Assembly (NCBI RefSeq): GCF_037038585.1
Contig: NC_092525.1
Span: 22,588,867-22,652,866 of the forward strand
DNA: 64,000 nt
Source: Patagioenas fasciata
Lineage: Eukaryota > Chordata > Aves > Columbiformes > Columbidae
Direction of reading: 5' to 3'
A program made the position numbers and the translations under genes. Shown here in pieces: positions 42,501-56,983 of this stretch. How positions within the stretch are numbered: the first letter of the stretch is position 1; every line of letters begins with the position of its first letter. The notes below the pieces were generated by a model. The model was given only the letters and a program-made list of their open reading frames with translations, searched no databases and was not told where the DNA came from.

Positions 42501-45500
42501 GCCTAGAAAGATCAACACCTTCAAAATGCTGTTCATTCTATCGTGAGACAGAAACGTGAATAGAATTGAAGAAAAATCCATCCAACTCTTTACTTGCCAG
42601 TCGTACATACAGCATTTTAAAATACACAAGCAACTTACTCAACAATATACCACTTAAGCAAAGCATTTCACTATATGTTTGATTTCCCCTTTTATTTAAT
42701 TCATGTCCTATTGAATGTCCACAAACACTGGGATCTTGTAGATCTTTTTTTCTAGGAAGCTAAAGGACAGGAAAAACATTCCTACTGCATACAGCATTCC
42801 TGACATCCCAGCTTTACAGGCATTCCAAGGACCAGGTTCAAGGAGACCAAACAGCTATTTTTGATAGCAAACTATTTTCCCAAACATATTTTAGCAGTTG
42901 AATATTTTTATTCTGCATTCATTTTTCCCTTCCCAGTAACAACTCCTATTGAAATATACCATGCTAGAGAGAGATTATTGCTTAACTAGCTCTGAGAACA
43001 AACATGAATTATTCTTTTAACATTGAACTGGTTTACACAGAATTCAGGCTTTACTCCCACTCCCTTCCCCATGAACAGCCAGCAAGTTTACCTTTGTTAG
43101 ATCCATTCCTAATCTAACTTGTGACAATAGATGCATAATAACACTCTTATGTTCTTCCACTGATTCTCCTTCCCCATCATCATCTTGATCATCAGGAGGA
43201 TCAAAGAGATCTAGAAAGACCAAATTGCTTTTGTTTTTCTCTAAACCTTCAAAGACAGACTGTATTTAATTAGCATGTTATATTAGCTGTCAAACCAATA
43301 TTATTTATAAATGTAAGGTTCTTAAATCCTACAATTCAACAGTCTTCCATTAGCAAAGAAACAGTAGAGAAACCATTCTCCACAAGTAGCTTGTCATATG
43401 TACATGATCATACATATATTGACAGAGTTTACACAGAGATTAACAATCAAGAGCTCCTCATGAAAGTTCAGGCAGTCACTTACCAGCATCATTTGTTCCA
43501 TTAGACATGGAAGAATTGAGGGACTCTGTAGTATCTGGACGTTTCATGCTGCTTCCTGTGCTGCTCCGAGTCAGAACTGCAGCAGACCCTGAAGAACTAA
43601 AGAAGACTCATAAATGCCCAAAATTCAGTGAACTAATTCAGAACAAATCATTACAATTTGACATACATAGCCATCAGTTCCCTAAGGAGTTTACTGACAG
43701 ACATCAATATACGTGCTAATTCACAGAAAACTTAAAATGGACTGTAGCCGATCAAATGGGAAACCCTGCAGTCTAAGGTAATAACAATCTGAAAGCATAA
43801 AACAGCTGACTAATTCCTCTTTGAAATGTGTAGCATCTCTTTAAACTAAGAAGAATAAATAGGGATTTTTATGAAAGGTCATCAACCTAAAAAAAAGAAA
43901 TTTAGTAAAAGTGAGAGGGAATTGGCTATTTACCAAAAGCTGCAACCAATGCATATGAAATACTTCATGGTCTCAGATTAAATCTCCGAGCTGGTTGCTT
44001 CCTAAGTTTGGTTTACGTTAGAATTTTGCCAACATATATACCTGATGGAATAGGAAGGAGCAGAGGAGGAAAGTGCATCTCTCACAGGTGACTGTGCTGC
44101 AGGAAGGGCTCATCTTATTCTGTAACACGGAGTGGCTTTTTCGCCTCACTCTGCTTTTTTTTTTTTTAACTGATGTGGCTTATTTGCTTATTTAGCTTAA
44201 CTAACTTCTACAAGCAGATAAGCCATGCTCTTGTAGGTAAAAATTGTATTCAGCATGCACTGCACACATTCAGCTACTTACTCCATACATCGCTTTGGGG
44301 AAGAACTGCTCTGATAGAATTCATCAGCATCATAGAATTCATCCTCACTGCTTGAGTAAGAAAAATCTGGGACTGTGTTTGGAGACAGGTTGACATGGCT
44401 TGGAGAAGTGAGACTGCTGCTAGGTGCTGACTGCCCACTTCCTATGAAGTATTAAAAATTACAAATTTAACAAAAACAAACAAGTTTAAAATCCACCAGT
44501 TCTAACTTAAGAGTAAGATGGTTCAAATCAATCAAGACCAACATGAACTCAAAAGGTATGATACCTTACGAAATTAGAAGTGACATTTCGTCAGGTTCAC
44601 ATTCAGTTTCATTTAACAGACAACAAGAGAAAGGTCACTAGGAAAATCAAGAACACAGAAAAACAGTAAAATATAAGGCTGTTTTCCCCAAAGCTGTTGA
44701 TTAAAGGCAAAACAACAATATTGAAAACTTGTATAGATTCATAGCATGACTTATGTTGGAAGGGACCTCCGGAAGTCATCTGGTCCAATTCCTCACTTGA
44801 GTCTCAGATGACTTCAAAGTTATACTAGTTTGTTCAAAATCACATCCAATCAGGTTTTAAATCCCTCCCAAGATGATTCCATAATCTTTATGGAGAACCT
44901 ATTTCAAAGTTTGATCACCCTCATCATAAAACAAAAACATTTCCTAGTATCTACTGGGAATTTCCCTTCTTACAACTTGCGCTGACTGCCTCATTCTTTT
45001 GTTGTACATCCCCAAGAGGAGCCCAGTTATATCTCCTTCATACCCTCCCAACAGCTGGCAGAAAACAGCAGTAACATCCATCTTTAGCTTGATCTTCCTA
45101 GGGCTGAACAAACCCAGCTTTGTCAGCCTCTAAGTACATCATGGGCCTCAACTTCCAAGTCTTGGTGGTCCATGTCTTTGTACCAGCCAAGCTGCAGCTA
45201 ACCTCGTGCAAGAGGGCAGGCTGAGGGCAGCTGGCTGGAGGACTTGGCATTTGCCTTCACCAAACTTCACGAGGTTTCTGTCAGTCCACTTCCCCAGTCA
45301 GTCACAGCCTCTCCAAATGGGAGCTCTGTTCTCCCCAGTTTGGCAAGGTCCATGTCTAGGTCACCCAAGACATTCAGCAGTACTGGACTCAGTATCAAAC
45401 CCTGAGAAACACCAAATAGTCACTTGGTTGCCATTTGGACCTCACACAGCTGATGGCAAATCTTGAGCCTCGCAGTCCAGCCAGTTTTCACTCAACTTGT

Positions 45501-48500
45501 ATTCTACTTACCCAAACCATCTATTTCCAATTTACCTACAAATACATTTGGGACAAAATCTAATGGATACGGTTTCTAAAACAGGTTATGTGAATCCTGT
45601 CTCACTACCAACTCTCAGTTTTTCCAAAAAGTCATAGCAATAAAGACAAACCAGGTTAACACTGACACAGACCTTTTGTGGGGGTCTAAGGCACAGCAGA
45701 GGTCATTACACAACAATCATCAGAAACTATCTAGAAGATGAGATACTTAGAGTAAGACTAAAAAACCCAAACTTCCCATCAGATGGGGCAAATACTGTTT
45801 AAAACACATATCAGTGTTGTGGGAAGGAAGGGTAGTAATCAATTAACAACAAAATCATTTACATACAAGTTTAGAAAAAAAAACTTGGGAGGGAGCTGAA
45901 AGATTTTAACATGATTAGACAATATAATCGAGACAACTGATCAGGAAGTGACAGTCAATGCAGAGAGATCAATTAAAAATATGTTAAGTGTGTAGCTATG
46001 GTTTTAAGCCACCTTAAAATATCATAGGAATTGTAAACAGATAATTATAGCAACTTTTGTTTCAAGGTATCTATTGTAGTCCATCAGTGCAAGTTGCACT
46101 GATGGACACGAGAAAGGAAGCTGGTAATACTCCTGTGTCTTATGTATCCATAGAGGAGAGAAAGAGCAAAATAATTGAGTTTAACACAACACTGTAATAT
46201 ATGTTGATTAAAAGCAACACATACAAACACATATGTAGGCCAATACAATGTTATCTTAATAGCTAATTACAGTGGTTACAGATAAGTATATATTTGGGTT
46301 TTGTTTCTTGTACTTCAATAAGACAGTTACACAGAACCGTACCTGTACTATTTGGTGTTGGAGTCTGATTTCCAAGCGACGCTACTACAGGTCCCACTGG
46401 CAAAGATGAGGGTCGCTGCTCTGACTTGCACAACTGAGCAGGTTCTAGGGGATATTTTGATACGTTAAACCCAAAAGCCCCATTTAAATATGAGAACTAT
46501 AACTTTTGTTGGGAAGGAGATTCCACATTATTTCACCTCACTTTCGAAAACTGAATCCGTTTCTATTAAAGCCATTCAGACAGAAAAAATGTTTCTGTCA
46601 TTGTTATCTAGCTCTTTTTTATCATTAAGCAAAGATGGCTTTTAAAAAATGCAGTTATTTAGCTAGAAAATATGTATGTTTTCTGCAAATTATAGTTTCA
46701 TTTATTTTAAGAAAGTATATTAGAAATGTAAGCTAGTAATTTAGAGCAAGTATGATAAAATACACCAGCTTATCCACAGAACTAAGGGTAGATTTACCTG
46801 GGGGCTGAAGAAGCTCCACACCTGCTCCTCTCCCTTCCTTTGCACCACTAACTGCACCTGTACTGACCGCGTGGGTGGCACAGAAGCTGCCCACCGTTCC
46901 GCAGCCCCAACATCTGGATTGCAGCTGCATCCTGCTCTGCTCTAGAGTATTCCCACAGAGGTTCTTTCTGCACACCATACCTGGAGGTATCACCGCTTGG
47001 GAAGGCATCGTGCTGATCACTGACTGCTCCAGAGGACTGGGCTGATAAACCGCGTCAACAGGGTTTATGGTGCTCTGAGACAAAAGAAAGAAAAGTACTT
47101 TTTTCCCCCCTCCGTTTAAAATAAATAAATAAAGTATAGATAGCAAGAACATTGTGAGCACAAGAAATGCCCAGATGCAAGACAGCAAATTCCTAAGAGA
47201 GAAAGTTAAACACAAATTGACAGTTGAGGACATGAGAAATACTTGCAAAGTGGTAATACTTCAATCCTTTACACAGATTTTACACTAAACTGAATTTGAT
47301 ACAGATTTGAATTGTCCTATAAAGAATTCTTATTTCAAGTTCTAGCTTCTGGTATTCATTCCAATGTCCATTAATAAATACTGCATGCAAACAGTGGAAA
47401 GGTAGATGCAAATTATCTGGCAAAATTTAGGATAAGTAAGCTGTATTTTAAAATTTTTTTCAAAAATTATTTTGTCCAGACCATAGTAAATCAACCCATA
47501 AATTAAATCAAGAATCATCAGCAAGGTGACAGTTTTCAGTGCATCTCCAGGAAAGGACATTTCAATCTACTTATGAAGGTGGGTACTTTGAAAATGAAGC
47601 ACTGATTCGACCCAACACTCACAGAAGCCACCAACTTCAGGATAGGTTCTTGGCTTTTCTACAACAAGCCTCTTGGAAAACCAAATTGCAATGTCTTTTA
47701 ATCCCAGCTAGCATGATTTTGCCTTGCTTCATTGGCCTGTAATTTTGTTATCTGTAATTTAAAACCACTGATCTGCATCAGAACTACAAAAATCTTTGCT
47801 TCAATTTGTTAGGAAATCTTGCTGCTGTGCTTAATAGATGAATATTAAGCACAGAAAGGTCATACAATATACAGTTCTACTTCAAAAAAAGTTCTGCTTT
47901 TTAAAAGTGTAGATAAGCTTTGCCTTTACATTTAGTCAGTATGTTTATTCCTGTCCTCTTTTTAGATCAATATTTAAAACATTAGAAAGAGAGTTTCCAA
48001 CTGTCCTTCCCTCCCTTTAGTCTATTAATGACTACTTGCATGTAGACTGAGGGAAACAGTCATTTTAACCTTCCTCTGATTTTCCTACTAAAAGACGACT
48101 TCTCTCTTGCCTCCTTCTCTGGTTAACTGCAATTCTGAAATTTATCCTACATTAAAAATCAGTGAAGATTTTAATTTTTTTTATAGCACTGGATTTGTTT
48201 AATTGAAAACAAAACTATTACTCCCTTTTCTCTCTAAAAAAATCTCCAGCTTAAAATAAATGACATAAAAATTGTTCTGCACTCTCACTGGTGTTACTAA
48301 TTAGTATACAAATAAATAATCCAGTATATATACTGTTATTCCACTGTATTCCAGCATAAAATCAACATCCCTTACACATCAACTGATTGTGCAATCATGC
48401 ATGCAACACAGGTAGGTCCCTGTCCCACATACTTCACAGTTTAAAATCATGATTCCATCTTCAGAAGTACAAAAAATAAAAATCAAGATGGTCCTATGAT

Positions 48501-51500
48501 ACACAGGATGCTATTGCTAATCTCTCTCTCCCTTTGTTTTAGGGAAACTAATAATATATATGATACAGAAATGTATATGATACAGAAATATGACACAGGG
48601 GGGGAAAAAAAAAAATCAAACAAAACCAAAACCAAGGTAACTTTGGTTTTGTATGCAGGGTTGTAACCTTATCCTTAAACAATTCTCCACACTGCAACAT
48701 GAAGTTTCGTTTGGATATTTTGGGTGTTGCCTTCATGGTTTAGAAGCAGATGAAGGCAGATCTGAAATTCTCCTACTCCGAGTTTAGTAACAACTTAGAA
48801 CGAGCCACATAGAAACAGCAAGATCATCATCCCACCATGGTATCAAACATTAAACTTAGGCAGGAATATAGTCAAAGTGAAACCTTGACCTTTAGCCCAA
48901 GCTAACGTTGACCTCAAAAGCATCAAAATTTCAGTCTTCACAATCTGATGCATCGGTCAACACAGTCCTACAGAAATACCTGGTATTTCTCCCTAGTATA
49001 AGTCAGCCCACAGATAATCAGAATAGTGGCTAATCAAATTCAGACTAGAAGTTGTAATATCTATATGAAGTCTCTGCGTTGCAGATCAAACATTCATACC
49101 ACCCCTACCCGCAGTAGCTTCCAGCTGCAGAACCTCTTTTCCAGAGCACACAACAGAACCTCCTCCAAGACACTAAGACCTGAGTTACGTGACTACCCAC
49201 AGGTTAATTGTTCATCTTATTCACAATATGCATGAAATAAAAATCTGCATGTGCATCTTTACTCCAAAGTTCACACCAGAAAATCAGACCACTAATGCTG
49301 TGCATAATGGAAAGACAAATAAAGCCTGGGAATTACTGTCAGCTGTAATGAAAACACACTGTGATTTTTAGAGTTACGTTTTACGGAAACCAATCTCCTA
49401 AGAAAATTATCTGAAATGTACTCAAGTGACAAAAAGAGAACGAAGAAAGAGAAGTCACATGCAACTGAAACTAAAGGTGACAGAAGTTACATTAGAAGGG
49501 AGAAGTTATGTTAAAGAAGAAACATTGCTTAAACAGACATTATACAACTTCGCGTCAAATGAGCAGCAGTGTTGAAGGGACAAAGTACTGGAAGCACACG
49601 GAGAGCTGATCTGTTTCCCACAAAAAGATACTTCAGATGGAACACAAAACTGTTTCTATCCCAATAATTTCCCTTTCACCTGTTCACATGGCAGACTTTC
49701 ATCTAAGTGTTCAGCTATAACACTGCCTTTGGAGACATTCGGCAGAAAACTGATCACGTTATTTTCTAAAGGTGTTAGCCCACCTCCAAAACTAATGACT
49801 CTGATTTTAACAAGACACTTGAAGCAGTAAATTAGAGAAAGGAGGTATGTTGCAAAATGAGTGGAAATTCAGGCCTCTGTTCACAATTCTGCAGAAATAA
49901 AGGGAGATAAATATTAGATTTAAACTTACTATAAGTCCATCTGCGTGCTTCTCCTCATTATTTTGGTCCTTAAGGAAGAAACGTTACAAATATCAACATA
50001 ACAATCTTGCATGACTTATCAGTTCTGTGTTAAGTGAGAACAGCAAGTTTCTCTCAGGAACGTTTACGTTTTCAGCCATAAAATATTCCTCATCATGTGG
50101 TAACGTAACTAAACTTAGAAGATACAATTCTATACATAAGTCATTGCACCTCTGAAGATCAGAGTTTTCCACAGATCTGTCCACAAAAGTTTCAACAATT
50201 TCAAAACTATCCTTTCTGCACTGTAGAACACAATTACGCTTTGGAACGTAGGTTCTTCCCAAACAGCTAAGAGCCCCCAAAACACTGTTTGCAGCACCAG
50301 TGACGTCCTGAAAGCCAAAAGACAAAGTTCTCCATTTCTGAAGGACTGCAATCAGTACACAGCTCAAGTTTTCTAAAGCACCCTTTGCTTTTGAAAGGCA
50401 CAGGGCCTTTTTAAGTTAAATGGTTTTAACTTTTGCTTTTTGGTATTCACTAGGTTTTAAAATGTTTTTGAGATTATTTACAATTTAGGATTTGGGGTTT
50501 TTTGCTTAAAAGCATATGTGAAAGAGCAGGTAATGCATGGAACAAAACTGTCATAAGGGGAAATTACATGAGCTACAGACAAGCTAATGCCCATCTACAG
50601 TTGGCATCGTTTAACACTGCACCAGCAACAGTATAAATTTTACTGAACACTAAGCCAAATCTTTTCACTTTGGCTGCAAAGTTCATATTAGCCATTATAT
50701 CCATCCATAGCTTTGTTCAGTGTGAACCTCAAGACTTGTCTGCAGAGCATTTCCCCAAATTTCCAGTTGTTAAGAGGAACAAGGGGAAAAAAAAAACAAC
50801 TGTAAAGAGTATTATGGAAGTTGGTACAGACTTACGTTTTGATACTTTATACATTCTTCCTTAGCTTATATAGTTGGCAACAGCCTGCTCAAATATCATG
50901 TCTGCTAGTTGACATTTCTTAAGAAAGGCTTTCCATGACAAAAATGACACTAAGGGCAATGACTTCCATTGGGTTGCAAACTTACAAAGAAGGAAGAATA
51001 ACACCCGAGTCCAAATGAAATAAATATTTTTTTTTTTTTTTCCCCCCCAATGTACAGAATTTCCACATTATGCTATCATCTCTAAGACCTAAGAAATAAA
51101 ACACAAAGATGCTGCATTGGTACTGAAGCTTGCTATCCTAGCCTAGTGACGCACAATCAGCACCGCAGCACCTTGAGGAATTAACGAAGGCAGAAACGCC
51201 ACAAAACTGGGCAGGCAAGAATGACCAGAAATGATGAAGTGAAAAAGTCAAAAGATGCAAAACTAAATATTTAAATGATAAAAGCTACATCATAAAGCAC
51301 TTTTTTCATATTTCTAAGACCATTACATGTGTTTTACAACACACACATCAGCAAAGCTGGGCATCCTCAGCTGTCGTACACACCAAGGGGACAACACAAT
51401 CCAAGTGCTCCATCTATCCATCCCACTTCGTTTATTTTGATTGCTTTTTGATAAGCAACGTATGTGTTAGAACATATTCCTATTAAGCTGGTATTTGCTT

Positions 51501-54500
51501 CATTATTTTGAAAATGCCTTGGGTCACCTCAAGTACAAGTGGCACGATTGCACACTTGATTTACTGTAAGTTTAATGAAAATTTCACCGTCCGAGTCCTA
51601 AGGCAGCTTGTTTTAAGTGTCCACAAACTGCTCAACTTAACACAAAATTACAAAAACAACAAAAACAAACAACAAGCCAAAAACCACCAAAAAAACCTAT
51701 GTTTGCCTCAGAGTACCCAAATAATCCAAATAACAAATAGCCGTGTATTTGAAACACGGGTGTTCTGAGTGTATAGAGAAGTGGTAACAATTTTTGAGGT
51801 ATGCAAACAACCAGAAGGTAATTGTGAAGTCCGTCTCCTAGTCAGAAAGGCACTGTAGAAGTAAAAATGAAGTGCAGGGGTGGTGTTAATGATTTATTTG
51901 CAGCAGTGTAAGTCAGCAGCCATACTTGCCTTGCAGCTTTGGGAAAAAAAACTTGAAGAATCTTAAAAGGTTCTACACTGGGAAACAGAAAGCTATGAGT
52001 CAGACGCAGTACACTTTTACATGTATAATGCTTCATAAACATCCAACTTACAGAACTGTAAAAATAAAGCAAAACCCCCTCTATTCTTAATTTCCTACAG
52101 CAGTTTATAGAAAGGGGCAGACAGGGGGAAACAAATGTCATGTAGTCAACAAGTAAAGTTGCCTAAAATAGAGAGGAAGAAGAAGAGATGAAGTGGAATA
52201 AAGGTTATTAAAATAGCAGGAAGATTTATGGAGGGTATTTTTCACTATATGTGGATTAACTTTCAATTAGCTGCACATAAACCACTCATTTAAACCACCT
52301 TCACTCTTTCTACAAGAGATTTAGATACGGCTTAGGAAAAAAAGAATCCCACTCCCCAGTGGATAAACCCACTTGTTTACACTGGTTAATATTTACTGGT
52401 GCTGAAAGAAGGACTTGTGACTAGAGTAACACAAAGCAAGTTTTAGCATTTTTGAGGGACCCAAATTCCACCTATTTTTATGCTTAATATGGTAGTTGAA
52501 TTAGTAAAGCACTGAATCCAATTAAAAAAAATGATGAAAAGTGCCTCTACAAGTTCAGTTTTGTCCATTAGCAGCAAACTACCTAATGAGCTTCAAAATA
52601 TGCTTAGCATCAGCACAAGCTAAGCACTCATATTTGTCTGTCCCCCAATAAACTTTCCCATAGCAGAAATGGAATTTGATATTCAATAGAAACAATAAAG
52701 TTAACTCGGCCACCTATTACCAGCTTTGAGCAAGAACCTGAAAAACAGATTATAATTCTGCTCTTTCAGATTTGCTAATTACATAGCAGAGCTTACAAGT
52801 AAAGAACAAAATTTCATAGGAATTAAACCTCTGAAAATAACACCTATTAAATGCATTTATACACTAATGAGCAAGTCATTCTTTGCACAGGGTTTCTCTA
52901 ACTGCTACCTTAATACAGCAAGTCTCACACAGCAGGATAAGAAAATCAGCACATTGACATCTCATCTATCTACAATTGACTCCACCAAATCCCCAAAGAA
53001 TGACATACAGTCTGCTGGTTTCACTGTACCAAAACAATTCTAAATATACCCAGTACTCAACACCAGCAAATTATGAAGTACTGACAAGGCTTTTCTCGCT
53101 GTTGCGACAGTGAATTATTCAAATAGTACCACTGCATGTTAAATAAAGATTATTCTAGCTCTGGATTCATGTGGCACAAAACTCTTCCAATGTATCCTAC
53201 TACTTGCAAAATTGTTTTGGTTTTATATAAACCCATTAACTAATGCACCTTTTCTTCAGAATTTTTAAGCTACTGACTGAAATTTGAATTTCACCCAATA
53301 TGCATTGAGCCTTCTAGTGAATGACTGCTGATCCTAAAAGGTTCTAAATACTTCAATTTTCACTGGCCGCAAAATTTTTCACAATGTATCAGGCATCTAG
53401 AATGAAGACAAAGAGCAGTATTGTTTTGAAAGCTACAAAAAGAAAAAAGGTGATCTAGACTCCAGAAAAAAATGAATAACTTAAGCCTATTTCTGAATAA
53501 ATCAGGATTCATTAAATTCATCATTATGTTCTGACAATACCATAAATTAATTTGCAAAACACCGTCTTCCTTCACTTTGGTTTCAAGTTACAAATCAGCA
53601 GCCTGTAACTAACATATCCTAAATACAGTACTTGACAAAAAACCCCGCCTCAAATCTCACTAAAGTTTGAAAAGTAACAAAATATTTCAGTGAAAAGCAC
53701 AAGGGCACTACCCATATTGCATTCCCAAATAAAACAATTCTTACTTCAAGAAGTTCCAACGTCATCATGAACTTTAGACCTCTTAAAAACCTTGTAAAAC
53801 CAACTTAGGTTATTAACATCACACCCTTCCCTTTTTCTTTTTATGTTAGCCACACTCTTAAATGAAGCAGAAATAAGAGTTTTGTTAAGTTTCTATTCTG
53901 TCACCCTTACGTTTGCTGGTGTTCTTATTTAGTCTAATAGCAAACTCTGAAAAAGAAAGTTAGCTCAAAATCAAAGCTTTGTTATCAACACAACTGTTAC
54001 CATGAATATTAACAGGACTGACTGCTATGGAACTCAGGATCAATTTATACCATTTACACCTATCTATATATCTCCTGAATCATACAGAAAGCATGTTTAG
54101 ATTTCAACTGTTTTCACACAGATTAATTATTAATTTTAATTAATATAATTAAAATTAAAAATATTTACAGTGTACTTACTTTAGCAATCTGTAGCAACAC
54201 AATGCAGTGTTTTATTGATTCTACCATGCTCTAAGAAAACAAAAATAACAGAAAAAACCCCTTGCGTTACTATAATATTTGGTATTTACAGGTATTTTTA
54301 TTATGACACAGAATATGAACTGAAATATTGGGTGAGAACTAAATGGACACTCACTTCTGTAGAACCCTTACTTTCCCTTCCCCCCTCTTTTTTTTTTCCA
54401 GAGACAGACAGGACCTAACAGGCAATGGTCGTATACTGAAATAGAGGAAATTCATCTTAAACATAAGAAAAAATTGTTTTATTCTATGGATGCTCAAACA

Positions 54501-56950
54501 CTGGAACAGATTGCCAGAGAGGCTGTAGAGCCTCCATCCTTAGAGTTACACACAACAACTAGATTTGGTTCTTAGCAACCTGCTCTGTTCTCTGAGCATG
54601 GGACTGGGCTACAGACCTTCAGAGTCCCTTTCTAGCTCAACTGTTCTATGATTTTATGATTCAAAGGTGCTGGACATAAATCGGAATACAGCACCAGAAC
54701 CACTTTTCTGCAAAAAGCTTTAAAAACATTCTCAAGAAAATAAGGTGAATTTCAGAATCTATATATGATAGATATAAAAATTAAATAGACTTACACTGGT
54801 TGTTTCTTTGAGACTTTCAATTTTCTGTAAAACAAAAATAGTGTGGTTAAAGACAGCTCTTCCAGCATCTAGTTCAACCTAAATACTGTACGAACACTAC
54901 ATTTTAAATTGACATAGGAGAGAAAAAGCAACCTGTATGCTAAAGACTGTTTCTGTATAGACACAATTTTCATTTTGTAATGGACAAGACAGAAGCCAAA
55001 CTGACACGTAAAGCTTAAAGATGACAAAATAAGGAATTTTTGATCAGTGACATTATGCATATTTATCCAAAGTCTACACTTTGGTTTTACACAGCACAAT
55101 CAAAACCAACATACAATACTAAGATTCACTCTAAGTTCAGTTTATACCTTATATAGGGTACTGAATGGTGGAACATTCCAACAATCAATATTACCTGAAA
55201 TTACCATCATACAAGTACAATAAACATACGCAGTTAAGCAAAGTTTAAAAAAAATCATGGAAAATAACAGTGCACACATGTTTCTACTCTTTCTAAGCTT
55301 CCAGTAAAAGTGCATCTGGAAATCTGCCTACTTAATTTTATCTAGAAACACTGGTTCTTAAAGATTTCCTGTGTGGAATTGCACTTCAGGCACGCAAAAG
55401 GCATCTGCACGCCGCTTTACACAGAAGCACAACCTATCTAAGAGGCATATGCATCCTGTTGATGTCCTTGGCTCTGTCTGCAGAAGGCAAAATTATTAAA
55501 TTGGTCTCAGCACTGAACCTCTACGAATTCAATTACAGGACCTCTTTGTTTTGATTAATATGAGTCTCATGTGACTAGAGTCACAGCCTTTATGAATCTT
55601 GAATAACGGAAGTGTGTAAAGGGACATTTTTTCCTCACACAGCCCTGCAAACCCAATTCTACACTGTAAGAGAGCAACACGCATCTCTAGATCTACAGAA
55701 ATGAATAGTCTCAGCTTGTGGATTAAAAAAAAAAAAAAAAAATCAAAATGCACTGACGGTTTCTCAGCCAACACCTGGGGAATTTTTTTTTCAGTTATGC
55801 TCTTTTCTCTATACTATTCAAAGGATGCTATAGATTTTCTTCATGATTTAATTGTCAAGAGGCAGCCAAATAGCACCCAGCCCCAGCCTTTGCCACTGGA
55901 AAGACTGGACCATGCTGATCTATGAAGTAGCGTATCAGGCATGTTATATCACAACATTATATAATATTTACTTCTGCTACTAGCAGAGAAATATGCCAAC
56001 AGCTAAAAATTCATTTGTCTTCTTTTTCATGTCTCTACTATACTTCCAGTCCAAACTTTATGAACACATTTTGAAAAAAGCATTTAAGTATGACAGTGGT
56101 GAAGTTTTGAGCCTTTTAGCAGCAAAACAGAATAGGCAATGTACCCAAACATCCAGATCTTGTCAGATGAAAGATTATGCAGCTGAAATAAATCATTCTG
56201 CCTCAAAACTTTACAGCCAACTGTAGGCAGCTGTCAGCAGTTTTGATTATTCTTTATGTATTTTTCCCCAATGTGGTATAGAGTATTTACACACCAAGTA
56301 ACTTAGTGTCTCATTCCCTTCACTGATACAATATTTGCTGAAAATCTGACAGTGATGTCTAGCCATATAATGGAATTCAGTAAAGCTGTTTTCCCCCTAC
56401 CCATCTGTAATTTTCCAAACAGTAGATTAAGATATTGCTATTCTCACACATAGGTACAGAAAAAAATAAAAGGGAATTTGTCCAAGATCACACTGAAGAT
56501 CTGAAATGAGAAAAACCTCAGGGCACCTGGTTTCCAAGGCCTATCCACAAATTATACAATCATAATATTTTCCTCTGTGGAAATGAATTATTTGTGAGCT
56601 GGCCAACTTTAGTAACAGCACACATTAATTCAATATTTTTCACATTTGTGCTGTATGGATACCTTGCAAGAATACAGTACAGGGAACTGGAATTCTGTCT
56701 TTAAAAATTTACACAAAATTATGAGAATAAATACAGGCAAGTCAGACAGACTCAGTCCCTGGGAAGACCCTTCTAAAGAGCATCAGCCCTGGTACTCAGG
56801 GCAAAGCAACCATCGACACGAAAGTCTCTGTATTTTTAAGAGCAACATGTTATTCTAGAATGATGATGTAAGCAGCCATAAAATAAAGTCTGAACTCTCC
56901 CCCTGTAAGATCTTATGCAAACGTACAATAGATAAGACACTACAGAGGAA

Positions 56951-56983
<33 letters not shown>

